Positions 1-11,957 of a stretch of 64,000 bases of DNA are shown here, in pieces. Source of the stretch: Plasmodium malariae (lineage: Eukaryota; Apicomplexa; Aconoidasida; Haemosporida; Plasmodiidae); assembly GCF_900090045.1 (NCBI RefSeq), contig NC_041784.1, positions 1,714,001-1,778,000 on the forward strand, written 5' to 3'. Made by a program: the position numbers and the translations under genes. The first letter of the stretch is position 1; the number at the start of each line of letters is the position of its first letter. The notes beneath the pieces were generated by a model, which worked only from the letters and a program-made list of their open reading frames with translations, was not told the origin of the DNA and did no database searches.

Positions 1-40
1 AATTAAATTTAATTTTTTTTTTTTTTAAGAAAGGATCGAA

Positions 41-1258
41 ATGATGAGAATTCTGGATATTACTTTTTATTTATTTTTTTTAAATCTCTACATATACATA
101 ACTAGTTCAAGAGTGATAAATGACGACAACAATGAACAAGGAACATTTCAGAGAAAATATAATTTAAGAAAAGGTTCTGAGTATAATAATAAATTTTATG
201 GTAATAGTGTAAATGGGCTTGCAGATTTACAACATGGAGATATAAGCATTAGAGGAAATGATGAAAAATTAAATGAGGGCGTAGATGCCTCCGATAGTAG
301 CCATGAAAGTGAAGTTAGACGTACTGAGGGCTTGACTAGAAACCTAGTTAACGACAACAATCCTGGTAATACTGCTTTAAATAATTCAGAGGTCAGTGAA
401 AGTGGCACGTTACCTATTGCTGGCACAGAAACTCACAAGGAAGAGGAGGACCATGATGATCATCAAGAAAATGGAACATGTTGTCATGTTATTGATGAAT
501 TTATTGATTGTAATGATTTTGATACTACTAGTGATAAAGAATCTAAAACTAGTGATTCACATGCTACAGAAAGTACAGATCATCATAAAGATGAAGAATG
601 TTGTCATGTTATTGATGAATTTATTGATTGCGATGATTTTGATACTACTAATGATAAACAGTCTATTAGTGGTGGTACACAAACAAGACACGAAGTAGCA
701 GATGCAAACCAGAGGCAAGAAGAAAATACTTCTTCAGGAGATCGTACAACAATTCCACAAAATACAGGACAAATTAGAAATGAAGGTGAATCAACAAGAA
801 CGACTGTTCCTTCTCCAAATGTAACAACAAGTGATGGACAAAATAATCCGTACCTCCAAGAGGTAAAAGAAGAACTAACTGAAAATGATGAAGATGAGAC
901 AGTAGTAAAAGAATTAGAAGAAGTGACGGAAGTCGAGGAGCAATCAGAAACAGAAGCGGAGAAAGTACTGGAAGAGACAGAGGAAGAGGAAGAAGAAGAC
1001 GAATTGAAAGAAGTGGAAGAAAAACAACAACATAAAGCAGGGAAAAGTAAGGACGAATCAAATCCATCAGCTGATGATACAAAATCTTATACTCCATATA
1101 TAGAAGAATATAAATATGTTCATAAAACTAAGAAAGCAGCTAATCTTTTTGTTAAAAGTATGTTACGTTCATTCAGCGGAGATCTAAATGTAGCAGATAT
1201 CCTCAACGGTTTAGAAAATGATATGAATAATTTATTTTACCAGTTTGTGAATAATTAA
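41..1258 (+). CDS. MSP3: MSP3-family merozoite surface protein (array member 1)
   Basis: Single-exon gene of 405 residues. A hydrophobic signal peptide (about residues 4-24) is followed by NLRKG at residues 41-45, the N-terminal signature of the MSP3 family. The centre carries two near-identical 40-residue units (DNA 478-540 and 598-660), each with CCHVIDEFIDC. Next come a Ser/Thr-rich spacer and a Glu-rich block (about residues 280-335). The tail, around KKAANLFVKSMLRSF, is a short amphipathic helix. There is no transmembrane segment or GPI signal, so the product is expected to be secreted into the parasitophorous vacuole and attached peripherally to the merozoite surface. An AT-rich leader precedes the tandem ATGs at 41 and 44. 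It is the first member of the plus-strand array here. The paired cysteines are unusual for this family. Membership is firm; the exact role is unknown. Confidence 0.93.
   Translation: MMRILDITFYLFFLNLYIYITSSRVINDDNNEQGTFQRKYNLRKGSEYNNKFYGNSVNGLADLQHGDISIRGNDEKLNEGVDASDSSHESEVRRTEGLTRNLVNDNNPGNTALNNSEVSESGTLPIAGTETHKEEEDHDDHQENGTCCHVIDEFIDCNDFDTTSDKESKTSDSHATESTDHHKDEECCHVIDEFIDCDDFDTTNDKQSISGGTQTRHEVADANQRQEENTSSGDRTTIPQNTGQIRNEGESTRTTVPSPNVTTSDGQNNPYLQEVKEELTENDEDETVVKELEEVTEVEEQSETEAEKVLEETEEEEEEDELKEVEEKQQHKAGKSKDESNPSADDTKSYTPYIEEYKYVHKTKKAANLFVKSMLRSFSGDLNVADILNGLENDMNNLFYQFVNN
478..660 (+). repeat. 120-bp in-frame tandem duplication with Cys motif
   Basis: Two copies of a 40-codon unit inside array member 1. 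The most conserved parts are 478-540 and 598-660, exactly 120 bp apart. Each encodes two adjacent Cys, a VIDEFIDC core and DFDTT. Only a few substitutions separate the copies (for example N to D after the last Cys), so the duplication is recent or homogenised. Confidence 0.9.
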
Positions 1259-2916
1259 AAGGGGATATTTTACAAATATATTTAACTATAATTAAAAAAG
1301 GATATTTATAAATATGCACTTGTGAATACTAGTGTATTAATATTTCCCTTTTGTTTAGTATTTTTTAAAATTATAATTTTTGAATTAGGTTAAGAGAATA
1401 TTAGCTGGGGATGCCCGTAAAGAATTGCATGTACATATAACAAATGTTATATTATATTTACATTGTATTATCTTTTTTTTTTTTTTTTTTTCTTCATATA
1501 TATATATATATATATATATATTAATTTATCTGATTATACGTCCATTAAATATAATAGAGTAATTAATTTTAAAATGACCAACTATTAAATTAAAATTAAA
1601 TATAAAAAACAGTTGCGTGCAAAATTATTCTAAATTGTTGATATATGAGTTAACGCACCAGAAAAAGTAAAGGAGGGAAACGTTTTTCAATATTGCATTG
1701 AAGTAATTTTTTTTTTTTTTTTTTGGAGTAACAGGTACAAAATATCATTATTAATAGGCATAAATATTAAAACGTTGTAATAATTAAAAATATAAATTCA
1801 TTACGAATTATTGTAGACATGTCTGGTATAAGCAGTTATCTTTGCTTTCCATTAAATTTTTGTAATTTACGTGTAATTAATAATTTCCTTGTTTTGTGAA
1901 AATTCTTTTCCTTGTTAAATGGTTCTAATAGAAGTAAAAAAGAAAAATTGAAAGAAAAAAAAAAAAAAAAAAAAAGAAAGAAAGAAAGAAAGAAGTAAAT
2001 AAAGAAGTAAATAAAAAGTAAATAAAAAGTAAATAAAAAGTAAATAAAAAGTAAATAAAAAGTAAATAAAAAGTAAATAAAGAAGTAGATAAATTAATAA
2101 ATAAGTAGGTAGGTAGAAAAATAAATATATAGAAATATTTTTTCTTTTAATAACTAATTTTCCATTTGCACACACATTTAATATACATCTAAATAATTTT
2201 TATTTTGCAAAAACGCGAAATGATGTCTTCACGTTTTGCTTAATTCTTATTCTGCCTATAATTAAAATAATTTTTTATTTATTTGCTATTTAACCATTTT
2301 AAATGTTACGAAAAGTAAAATGATTAAAATTTCATTATAATTAAAAATTAAACGAAGAAAAAAAAAGAAATTTTTTTTTTTAAATTTGTTTCTCTGTTTT
2401 AAATCAATTTAGGAAGATGTGGATACCTTCTTAATGAAGACGAATTATGTATATTATAGTTTCACTACCTAATCATTTAACCATTTAATCATTCTTTATT
2501 TTATTTTATTTTTATTTTTATTTTATAAAATAAGATTTATAAATAGAGTTAGTACCTAAAATATATGTTGTGAATTGTCTAATGAAAAAAAAAAAAAAAA
2601 CTTTTAATTTCAATAATTTCCAAAAAGGAAATGACACTTTTAGGAAAAATGTAAAAATTATACTTTTTTCAGCTAATTTTTCCGTTTATAAAAATGTACT
2701 TATATTTTAAATATTTGTGAATTAATCATTTTGCCTATGACATTATTGTTTAATGAAGTAGTTGTAACATTTCTTATTTTTTTTTTAGTAAAATAATAAA
2801 AATGAATGTACCTTTAATATGGTATAAAATTTGTAATGTAATACCTTATTAATTGTTTTCAATATTTTACATATCTTAATATTAGGTTAAATTTTAAACT
2901 TATATAAATTAAGTAG

Positions 2917-2950
<34 letters not shown>

Positions 2951-3011
2951 TTTTCCCTTTTTTCTATATAGCTTAAAGTTTTGTAATAGTTAAATTATAA
3001 AGGAGTTGAAA
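1259..3011. other. Intergenic spacer between MSP3 members 1 and 2
   Basis: About 1.75 kb of AT-rich DNA with homopolymer tracts, a (TA)n run near 1498-1520 and a tract built from an 11-bp unit, gtaaataaaaa, at about 1995-2090. No credible coding sequence seen on either strand. It should hold the 3-prime end of member 1 and the promoter and leader of member 2. I recognise no specific regulatory motif. Confidence 0.7.
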
Positions 3012-4172
3012 ATGAAGAGAGCTTTGAATATTACTTTTTATTTAATTTTTTTTTATTTCTGTATATATATAAGTAGTGCTAGACCGACAAATAACGATAA
3101 CAATGAGCAAGGTATAAATAATAGAAAAAATAATTTAAGAAAAGGTTCTGAGTACAATGGTCAACTGATTGGTAGTAGTGATAATGGAGATACAAATTTA
3201 CAACAAGACGGAAATCATATCAATATGGTAGGTAATGATGGTCACGGTGCAAGTGGTGGTGATAATACAAGAGAAAGTACTGTTAATCTGAGGAGCGTTC
3301 AAGCAGAAGGTGTAGAATCTCAATCTGGAACTACACATCATGAACATGGATCAGGTCTTACTACATCCACAGAAACAGCTGTTGAAGGCTGTACAAAACC
3401 AGATTGTACGGATTGTACAAGAGGTGATCGCACTGTATGTCCAGAAGAAAGCTGTACTGAACGTTCAACAGGAAGCCGTACTGAATGTTCAACAGAAGGG
3501 GCTAAATGCTCAGATCAAAAATGTACAAAATGTAATAGTACTACAAGTGAAACTACAAGTCATACGGGACATTCAGAAGGTTCGAGTGGAGTAAGCGATA
3601 CAACAGTTCAAACCCCAGTAAGGGATTCCCAAACATCCCAAAATCGTACAAACAGTGAGCAAGCAGATGTAAGATCTGAGGATCAAGGAAGTAAAAGTGA
3701 ACCAGACACAACAGTAACCAATTCACTACAGGAAATAACATTAACTGATAAAGGTAATATTGATATAACCAATGAGGAGGAGCTCGTAAAAGAGGAGATT
3801 GAAGATGTTGACAATGATGATACAGAAGAAGAGGAAGAGCAAGAGCAAGTAATAACTGAAGATACAATAAAAGAAGATATGGAAGAAGAAGAAGAAGATG
3901 ATGAGGATGAAGAGGAAGAGGAACAAGAAGAGGAACAAATACAGCAGGAAAACGAAAAAGAGACATCACAAAAAAATGAAGAAAAAGAATCCAGAACAAA
4001 TGATACTAAGGCCCATGATTCACTTGCTAAAGATTACAGAGAAGATATTGAAATTAAAAAAATGGCTGATACATTTGTTAGCACATTGATTAGTTTACTC
4101 GATAATTCTAATGGGGTTAATAGTACAATCAAAGATTTATCAAAAGATATTACTCAATTTTTATTGACATAA
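3012..4172 (+). CDS. MSP3: MSP3-family protein with Cys-rich insert (array member 2)
   Basis: Single-exon gene of 386 residues. The ATG at 3012 is preferred because the same frame runs two codons further upstream only from a TTG. Signal peptide about residues 5-22, NLRKG at 41-45, and a sequence just after it (GSEYN) nearly identical to member 1, so the two are close paralogs at their N-terminus. The centre differs entirely: nine cysteines fall in about 50 residues (DNA about 3388-3535), spaced in CxxC-like and CTxC-like patterns. A Ser/Thr-rich part, a strongly acidic Glu stretch (about residues 260-320) and a short helical tail with LSKDITQFLL follow. No anchor is visible. Secretion to the merozoite surface is inferred from the family. 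Confidence 0.93.
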   Translation: MKRALNITFYLIFFYFCIYISSARPTNNDNNEQGINNRKNNLRKGSEYNGQLIGSSDNGDTNLQQDGNHINMVGNDGHGASGGDNTRESTVNLRSVQAEGVESQSGTTHHEHGSGLTTSTETAVEGCTKPDCTDCTRGDRTVCPEESCTERSTGSRTECSTEGAKCSDQKCTKCNSTTSETTSHTGHSEGSSGVSDTTVQTPVRDSQTSQNRTNSEQADVRSEDQGSKSEPDTTVTNSLQEITLTDKGNIDITNEEELVKEEIEDVDNDDTEEEEEQEQVITEDTIKEDMEEEEEDDEDEEEEEQEEEQIQQENEKETSQKNEEKESRTNDTKAHDSLAKDYREDIEIKKMADTFVSTLISLLDNSNGVNSTIKDLSKDITQFLLT

Positions 4173-7100
4173 ATTTATGAGAAACGAAATGTATTATTTA
4201 CCTATCTATTATTATTCATGTTCTATATCTTTTCGTTTTTTTTAGAAATTGAAATATATTTTAAATTCCTCCTATTTATTTAAATAGGAATAAGTTGGGA
4301 GAATTAAATATATTACTAAAAGAAAAAGAAGTGACTTCTTTTTTATTTTATACATAGAATTATAGTTAAAACTACTGGTTTTAATTAACTATTTTTAATG
4401 CATAATAACTAATATATGAACCTCCTCGAGTTTGAACAACTTGAACACTATATATGTACTATGAAAGAAAAAAAAAAAAAAGTTTAAGTACTGTAAACGT
4501 ATATATAACAAAACGAAATGTTTCTATGTGATGAACTACCTAAAAGTAGTTAATCTTTTTAATTAAATTAAAATGAATTACTGAATCTAATTTTGATTCT
4601 AATAATATGTGCGCAAAATTTATAAATTATACACATCAATTAAAAAAGAAAAAAAGGAATAATTCACAAAATCGCCTATAAAATTAAATACAAAAAAATG
4701 ATAGCGATTATAATAATAATAAAAGAAAATATATCGGAATATGTTATATATGAACATTAGCGAATTAAAGCAAATATATACAATTTTTTGATATCATCAG
4801 AATAAACGTTCTATTAAGTTATGTGTTTATACATAAAGAAACATTTACACATAGAAAATGTGTGATGTACTAATTATTCTCCTTTTTATGCAAAACGTAG
4901 AGTAATATTTTATAAAACTTAAAAATAATCCAAATGAATCATTTGTCATTGGATATGTTACGATAGTGTAGATAAATACTTAAAAAAATTTTGTGCAATT
5001 GGTAATATTCTTACTCCTTATATTAATAATTATATATTTATAATATTTTTCCTCTGTAAGTAAAACTTCCTTATTACAGGGGTAACATAAGACAAAATTG
5101 CATGCATATATTTATCTATACATATATGTATATAGCAGAGCTTGAACTGTCTTAACTCAGTTAATCATATTTGCTTTTTCTCCTTAATACTGAAATGAAT
5201 AAAAAATGCGTATTTATAATAATAATTTTTCCATTTTTTTTTTTTGTCCATAACTAAGAAGTTAGACAAAGAACTATTAGTTGTACATCAGATATACGTA
5301 AAATTACCGTGAGTTTAAATATATCACAATAGATGATAAATTATTTAAGAAAAAAATACAAATATTTAATTTGATGAGTGAATTGTTTTACATTGTTGTG
5401 TCCATAATGTACCTTTTTTTTTTTTTTTTTTATACACAAATCTTTGGTGTATGTATATAATGTAATAAATTTTTTTAATTAACTTTGTGAAATAACTAAT
5501 TCATTTAAATTTTGAAAAATTCCCCACAAAAAAAAAAAAAAGTAATAAAAAGGACAACATAAACAATAGATGCAGCAATGTGGATATACGTGTGTACGTA
5601 AAAATTGAAAAAAAAAAAAAAAAAAGGGTATGTCTTTAAGTACTAACTAAACGCGCGTAAAAATCATGTTACTAAAACACATTAATCAAAAATACTTCAA
5701 TTATTTTCACAGACATGCACTAACAAATTTAAAATATCATAACTAAAAGAACTAGAAAAAAAGCATTTACAAATCTTGCATTCTAAAGGATTTTAAGAAA
5801 TAGTGGTATAACTCCCGAATAAGTGGATGTGTCAAATAAATGATCATTAAATGAAATATTGTTAAATTGAAAAATTACTCTTATAAGTAAACACTAAAAA
5901 ACATAGAAAAAATAAAAAAATATACAATAATTAACTGTTTCATGTTTAATGCATTGCATATTATCTTACTTAAGTGTGCAATTAAAAATGCTTTCTTATT
6001 GGCTGAAAATGAAAATAAATTATTTTTCTATTTATAATAGCACAGGAATGTCTATCGTTATATTTACCTCTCATTTTTTTTCTTTTTCTTTTTCTTTGTT
6101 TATTAAATAAATGTTGTAGTTAACAGATAAATAATAAAAATTTACTTTTGATAAATCTTTGTGTTGAAGGAACAACAGTGAAAACGTTACACGAATACCA
6201 GAAAAATGCGGCAATTCATGAATGCGCGCGTTATGGTTGAATTTTTTTTTTTTTTTTTATTTACCTCTTAAAACACGTAATTTTTGTTTAATGAAATGAA
6301 AAAATTATAATAAGTTAAATATTCCTTTTTTTTTTCTTTAAAATGAAAAGACAAATTTTCATTTTCGTCCTTGTACAAATTTTAAATGAAACTATTACTT
6401 TATGAATAATGAAATTGTCCTTTTCATATTTAATATAAAATATAAAATTATCTGTAGGAGATAAAACAAAAAAAAATAATTTTTTTTTTTCTTGTTCTTT
6501 GCGTTCCCATTATTTTTTTCCTCCTTTGTGTTCACATGAAGTGTGTTGCACCTAACAAAATGTTTGAAAATTTTAATTATAAGATAAATTGCCACCGTCA
6601 ATAGTAAAGTTCATATAAGAGCAACTACAAATTCGAAGATAATTAAATTTTTTTATATTAAGACAGATCAAAATTGCAACATAGTACTAATGAAATACAT
6701 AATTTGAAAATTTTATACACATACATAATTTTCTTAAATGAAAATTTTAGAAAATTAAAATTTGTAAACTTTAAGCGTTGTACATCATATTCAAAAAAAA
6801 AAAAAAAATATCCATATTTTAGTTCTCTAAAAAAAAAAAAATTAACTGAATTAGGTGACTACGGAAAATTGTTAATTATTTCAATTGAATAAATCACTAA
6901 TTGATTTGACTTATTTACAAATTCATTTGACATAGTTACTTATTGATTTTAGTAGAACCTTTTATGAATTTTTCTCATAAATGTAAATGCATGTGTAATT
7001 ACTAATTTTATCTAAATTTTTGTAAAATAAAAAAATTAATTGACATTTGAAGGTAGAAAGTTTAATTAAATTTGATGTTACTCAATTTTTACTTCTCTAT

Positions 7101-7295
7101 TTAGTTCTTTTTTATGTCAAATAAAGAATTAATAATTAATTGTTTTTTATTTTTTTTTTTTTGCGTACCTTTGAAACGTTTCTAAATAGTTACATATATA
7201 TTTGTAGATATATACATATATATTTGTAGATATATACATATATATTTGTAGATATATACATATATATTTGTAGATATATTCATATATGTTTGTAG

Positions 7296-7362
<67 letters not shown>

Positions 7363-7384
7363 AAAAAAAAAAAAATATTCCTCA
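4173..7384. other. Intergenic spacer between MSP3 members 2 and 3
   Basis: About 3.2 kb, the largest spacer in the array. It contains many poly(A)/poly(T) runs. Near its end is a roughly 22-bp tandem repeat (catatatatttgtagatata units, about 7193-7297) followed by a (TA)n run (about 7301-7358) that stops some 25 bp before the next start codon. No coding sequence, RNA gene or clear pseudogene seen. Confidence 0.65.
7193..7358. repeat. 22-bp tandem repeat plus (TA)n abutting the start of member 3
   Basis: Four to five copies of a roughly 22-bp unit containing atatttgtaga run directly into a perfect TA dinucleotide tract of about 58 bp. Together they occupy the expected 5-prime leader of the MSP3 gene starting at 7385. 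Repeat-length changes could alter leader length. Confidence 0.85.
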
Positions 7385-8605
7385 ATGAATATAATTTCGA
7401 GTATTTTTTTTTTCCTTCTTTTAAACTTATGTTTAAATGAAATTAATATTACGAGAGGTGAAAATGTAAATCAGGGAAAGCCTAATTTAAGACATGGCAT
7501 GTCAATGAGTACTGAACCGTTAAATGAAAAAGACACAGATGAGGCAAAGGAGAATGAAGAATTACAAAATTTAGATAATACTAATAATAGTGATAACTCT
7601 GGTAACCCTGAAGTAGATAATGTGTTCCCTACGTTAGAGGAAAATTTAGAGAATACAGAAAACTCCAAAACTGAAAATGAATTTACTGAATCACATAATA
7701 TTATATCAAGCACAATGGAATCTGCTAATGTTAAAAAAGTAAATGATGTAGGTTCTAAATCTGAATCAGTACTTCCAGAAGATAAACTAAACTCAGAACA
7801 AATAGATGTAGATAGTGTTCATGAATATAATGATTTGAATCAAAGTATTGAGGAAGAAAAACACAAAACAGTAACTAATGACAAACATGAAGATGAAAAA
7901 GTTTCAGAATCAGATACAACAAAAACATCAGATATCTTAGGAATAAGAAGCGAGAAAATAGAGTTTAACGAATCAATTTTTCCAGATCCATTAAAAGAGA
8001 TATCATATCAAAAGAACTCAGAAGTTTCTCATTCAAATATTATTTTAGGAGGACCAAGAAACTTGCCAAACACAAATCCAAACGTACTAATACCGGTGGG
8101 AATACTTGAAAGTGAACATAAAATATATGAAGAAGAGGATGCAGAAAAAGAAGAAAAGGAGGATGATGCAGATTCAGAGGAAAAGGAAGAATTGGAGAAA
8201 GCTGTGCACAATCATGAAGAAATCGATGATACATATGATGTAGATAATGAAGATAACGATGAAGATGATGATGAAGATGACGAAGATGATGAAAAAGACA
8301 ATGATGGTAATGAACAACATGAGCAACGAAATAGAGATCAACAAGCTGAAACGAAGGAAAATGAAAAAGAAGGAGATCAAACATCCCATGAGACAGAAGA
8401 AGAGATCAAAAATGAAAATACTGTACCAAGTGATAAAAATGTACATAAATCACATAGTGAAGAATATAAATCTGATAATGCTGTTAAAAAATTAACCGAA
8501 TCATTGGTAAACACAATGAATGAATTAATTGATGATGATAGTGAGGTTTCAGACACGATAAAGAGTTTTACAGGGGATATTACCAACTATATAATGAAAA
8601 ATTAA
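7385..8605 (+). CDS. MSP3: MSP3-family protein (array member 3, NLRHG variant)
   Basis: Single-exon gene of 406 residues starting at [20 protein letters not shown] longer reading from 7286 would only translate the TA repeat as Ile-Tyr and lacks a believable start. Signal peptide about residues 3-20, then NLRHG at 34-38, a one-residue variant of NLRNG/NLRKG. The middle is Ser/Asn/Glu-rich without cysteine. A strong acidic block (Glu/Asp with GAT-GAA repeats, DNA about 8125-8310) precedes a tail with [19 protein letters not shown] and [10 protein letters not shown], matching the tails of members 2 and 6. No membrane anchor. Expected as a soluble merozoite-surface-associated antigen. Confidence 0.92.
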   Translation: MNIISSIFFFLLLNLCLNEINITRGENVNQGKPNLRHGMSMSTEPLNEKDTDEAKENEELQNLDNTNNSDNSGNPEVDNVFPTLEENLENTENSKTENEFTESHNIISSTMESANVKKVNDVGSKSESVLPEDKLNSEQIDVDSVHEYNDLNQSIEEEKHKTVTNDKHEDEKVSESDTTKTSDILGIRSEKIEFNESIFPDPLKEISYQKNSEVSHSNIILGGPRNLPNTNPNVLIPVGILESEHKIYEEEDAEKEEKEDDADSEEKEELEKAVHNHEEIDDTYDVDNEDNDEDDDEDDEDDEKDNDGNEQHEQRNRDQQAETKENEKEGDQTSHETEEEIKNENTVPSDKNVHKSHSEEYKSDNAVKKLTESLVNTMNELIDDDSEVSDTIKSFTGDITNYIMKN

Positions 8606-10862
8606 ATGTTAAATATATATATATATATATATATACATAATTATATATTTAATTATTACTACTACCATTTTCTATCATATTTGAATTCATCATATGATAA
8701 TAAATTTTTAAGACATAACTACTTACCATGATAAGTAAAAGCGCCTAAGGTGTAAGCTAAAAGGTGGCATAAAAGTGTGGGTGTAAATATGTATGCATAT
8801 ATATGTATATATATGCATACGCAGATGTGATTATCTATTTGATTTCGTGTAAAATTGTTCTCGCTGAATGAAATACTCATTCGGTATTTTAATATAGGTG
8901 TAAACATAAATAAAATAGAAGTACTGTAATATGACCTGGTTTCATAATAACTAAACGAGTCCAACCTATTTTATTGACCTTTCGTATATAGTAGAATTCG
9001 AATTAATTTTGTTACTAGTTTAATATGAATTATCATTATCATATCATAATTATGAAATGGAAGATATTATAAAATATATTAACACATACAATACATTAAC
9101 GTATATAGAAATATATCCATTCACTAACATATATGAATCTTATTAACAGCAGGATTGTATTTGAGTTAATTTTGTGTTACACTATGAGCGTATAGTGTTA
9201 TTCCTAAATTTCCCAGAGCTAATGAAAGAAAAAAATATATTTTTTTTATTGCACTTTCAGGGGTACAGGAATATTTTGTGTTTGCATATACATTTACGCA
9301 TACATTTACGCATACATTTACGCATACACTTACAAATACTCTTACACTTATCCTCACATTTTCCCGTTCATACTTATACTGACACTTTTTTTTCTTTTTT
9401 TTGAAGTTTACAAAATTTTAAATATTTATACACCCCTTTCTTTTATATATTACGAATGTACAGTAATGTAGTACATAAAAAGGAAGAATAATACGCCTCA
9501 ATTTATTTTTACTTTTTCTTCCTAATAAGGAAATTGGAAAAAACGTGACGACTTTTTTCCAGGTATTATTAACATTTATAGGCACCTATATTTTCATGAT
9601 ATTTAAATTGTATATTTTCTTTTTCGCTTTTTCTCTAATGTACTATTGTATGTAATAAAACAAATGTTTATATGTGTCATCATTTTTGTTTTTTTTTTTT
9701 TTTTTTTTTAATTATATTTTAATTATTTTAAATTGAGAGATTACGTAACCACTATGCCGTTACGGTAATATTATGTTATTACAATATAAAAAAAAAAAAA
9801 AAAGAAAAAAAAAAGATTATCATTTAAAAAAATTATTTTTTATTAAGGTGTTTTAAAAATAAATAAATAAACTTAAGTGCACACAATTTGTCTATAATAT
9901 ATGCATGCCATATTTTAAATGCGGAAATTTGATTGTACATATAATTTAAGATATATAAATTTCACAATTTTATGTTAGAAAAAACAAAAAAAAAAATCGA
10001 AATTACAATAATTTTTTTCATTTTCCTAATTTGTTATACAATCCTTATATACACATTTTTAGAATGAATATTTTTTTATTTCAAAGTTTAGACAGGGGAA
10101 AATGTAAATTGAAAAATGTCCATTAATTTTAGATAAAGTCTGTAAAGCGCATAATTTTTCTTTTTTTCGTTTCTTATTTTAATGTGTAAATATACATACA
10201 CAAATGAATAATTTGATTTTATTTCATAAGATATACAATAGGAAAATGAAGATGCAAAAAATTCAAAAAATTGTGCATTACATGTATTAATAGAAAAAAG
10301 CTGTTACTTTTCAATATTTTTTTTATATGTAATAATAAAGAAAAAAACATATTTATAAAATCTATTCGAAGGAATGTTCTACTTTTTTTTTTTTTTTTTT
10401 AGTGTATTATTATTATTTTTTTTTTATTGTAATTGATATTTTGTGTTTTAATATTTAAAAGAATTTAAATGCGAATTTAGTGGATGGAATTATTAATAAT
10501 TCAAATGCTTTCTCCTATTATTATATTCTGTTTTCGAGAATTATATATTTCTTTATTATATAATGTTAGATTTGTACATTAGAACAGATATCCTATAAAT
10601 GTGTGTGTGTCTTATTGATTTTTTTTTTTTGTTTTCTTTATTTCTTTTTGTCTATAATGTATTTTATTCCCTGAGAAACGAAAGTACAATTAAAATTTTG
10701 TTTTTTTTTATTTTATTCTTAAGCATTGATAAAAAAATAATCAACTTTAATATTTTTTTTATGTAGAATTATTCTAATATTTCCAATTTTATTTTATTTA
10801 TTTATTTTTTTTTTTTTTTTATTTTACGTACATTTTTTTTTTTTTTTAAATAAAAGCTGATA
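8606..10862. other. Intergenic spacer between MSP3 members 3 and 4
   Basis: About 2.26 kb, starting with a (TA)n run just after the stop. A degenerate 12-bp repeat, catacatttacg, lies at about 9284-9350. The rest is AT-rich with long homopolymers. No support for a gene. An open frame around 9174-9404 is only translation of the 12-bp repeat. Confidence 0.65.
9284..9350. repeat. 12-bp tandem repeat
   Basis: Around five copies of catacatttacg, decaying at the 3-prime edge into cacttacaaatac-like units. The unit is a multiple of three, so both strands give open but meaningless periodic frames. Confidence 0.75.
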
Positions 10863-11957
10863 ATGAAGAATATTAAGCATATTACGTTTTATTTATTTTT
10901 TTTTAATATAAGTATATATTTAATAAATGGAAAAGTGGAAAATAATAATCAAAATATTTCTAGCTTAGGTCAGAAAAAGTCAAATTTAAGATATAAAAAC
11001 GAAAGTAGTAAAAATGTTATCAAAAAAAAACCGGTTTCTTCAGTGAAGCAAATTAATAAAGTAAAAAATTCATCGAATAATTATACAGTTCAGAAAAGTA
11101 ATAAAAGTACAAGTGGTAATAAGATTTCGAAAATTCAGGATAATAAACATATTTCTAATAAGAAAGAAAGTAAAGGAGCTAAAAAGAGTGCAGTAAAAAA
11201 GAAAGATGAAACATCAAACATAAGTTCAAATTTAGATCATCTAGTACAAAAAAATAAAATATCAGATAATGCAGTAAAAAACTTAAGCAATCAAGAAAAT
11301 AATATTGAAATGACCCCTAAAAATGAAGTATCTACAGAGCATAATAATAGTGAAGATACTAAAATATTAAAAGAAGAGCAAAATGATGAACAGTCAGTAC
11401 AAGAGAAAAAAGAGGAAGAAGGAGTAATACTAAAAGAAAATAAGGAAGAGGAAATACAAGATCAAAAGGAAGGACCAGGAAAAAGTGAGGAACAGAAAAA
11501 TGAACAGATAGATTCACATAAAACAGTAGAAAAAAATGCACCAAATGAGACAGGCATATCTGAAGAATCAAGTGTTAATACTATGAAAGATACAGAGCAA
11601 GTGATAGAAAAAGAGATAGAGAAAGAGATAGAGAAGGGGATAGAGAAAGAGATAAATAAAGAGATAGAAAAAGAGATAGAGAAAGAAATTGAAAAACAGA
11701 TAGAAAAAGAGAAAATGGATAAAAATAAAGAGAAAAAAAATGAAAAAGGATTTTCAAAAAAAGTAGAAACAGATCTATCAAATATCAAGGAAGAAATTAT
11801 ATCTTTTGTAAATAATTTTAAAAAAGATGAAAGAGTTGTAAAAGTATCTGAAGCTTTAGGAACTATGGCCACTAATACATATGAGGGTGTCGTTAAGGTT
11901 GTAGATTCAGTAATGTTTTTTGTAAAAGATTTTGCTGAAATGGTTAATAATATATAA
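10863..11957 (+). CDS. Divergent Lys-rich MSP3-like protein (array member 4)
   Basis: Single-exon gene of 364 residues. The signal peptide (ITFYLFFFNISIYLING, about residues 7-23) closely resembles members 1 and 2, and NLRYK at 41-45 sits exactly where they have NLRKG, so it belongs to the array. The body differs: residues about 50-130 are Lys/Ser/Asn-rich and basic. A tetrapeptide repeat, E-K-E-I with K/G/Q/N variants (DNA about 11600-11715), then predicts a long charged helix. The C-terminus (KVSEALGTMATNTYEG then VVKVVDSVMFFVKDF) is not the usual MSP3 tail but a longer amphipathic helical segment. It is probably secreted. It may be a neofunctionalised member; I do not recognise a function. 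Confidence 0.85.
   Translation: MKNIKHITFYLFFFNISIYLINGKVENNNQNISSLGQKKSNLRYKNESSKNVIKKKPVSSVKQINKVKNSSNNYTVQKSNKSTSGNKISKIQDNKHISNKKESKGAKKSAVKKKDETSNISSNLDHLVQKNKISDNAVKNLSNQENNIEMTPKNEVSTEHNNSEDTKILKEEQNDEQSVQEKKEEEGVILKENKEEEIQDQKEGPGKSEEQKNEQIDSHKTVEKNAPNETGISEESSVNTMKDTEQVIEKEIEKEIEKGIEKEINKEIEKEIEKEIEKQIEKEKMDKNKEKKNEKGFSKKVETDLSNIKEEIISFVNNFKKDERVVKVSEALGTMATNTYEGVVKVVDSVMFFVKDFAEMVNNI
11600..11715 (+). repeat. 12-bp coding repeat (EKEI)
   Basis: About nine copies of gagatagagaaa-like 12-mers in frame inside array member 4. They encode repeating Glu-Lys-Glu-Ile units with Gly, Asn and Gln replacements, which predicts a highly charged continuous helix. Confidence 0.85.

Noticed and set aside
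3006..3011. Two-codon upstream extension of MSP3 member 2
   Set aside because: Begins with TTG; the ATG at 3012 matches paralog starts.
7286..7384. N-terminal extension of MSP3 member 3
   Set aside because: It translates only the (TA)n repeat as Ile-Tyr; the ATG at 7385 opens directly into a normal signal peptide.
8040..8446. Minus-strand Phe/Ile/Leu-rich frames opposite acidic MSP3 tracts (also near 774-1097, 3553-3999, 11462-11980, 21585-22074, 25309-25757)
   Set aside because: They are shadows of GAA/GAT repeats on the plus strand and have no signal, motif or start context of their own.
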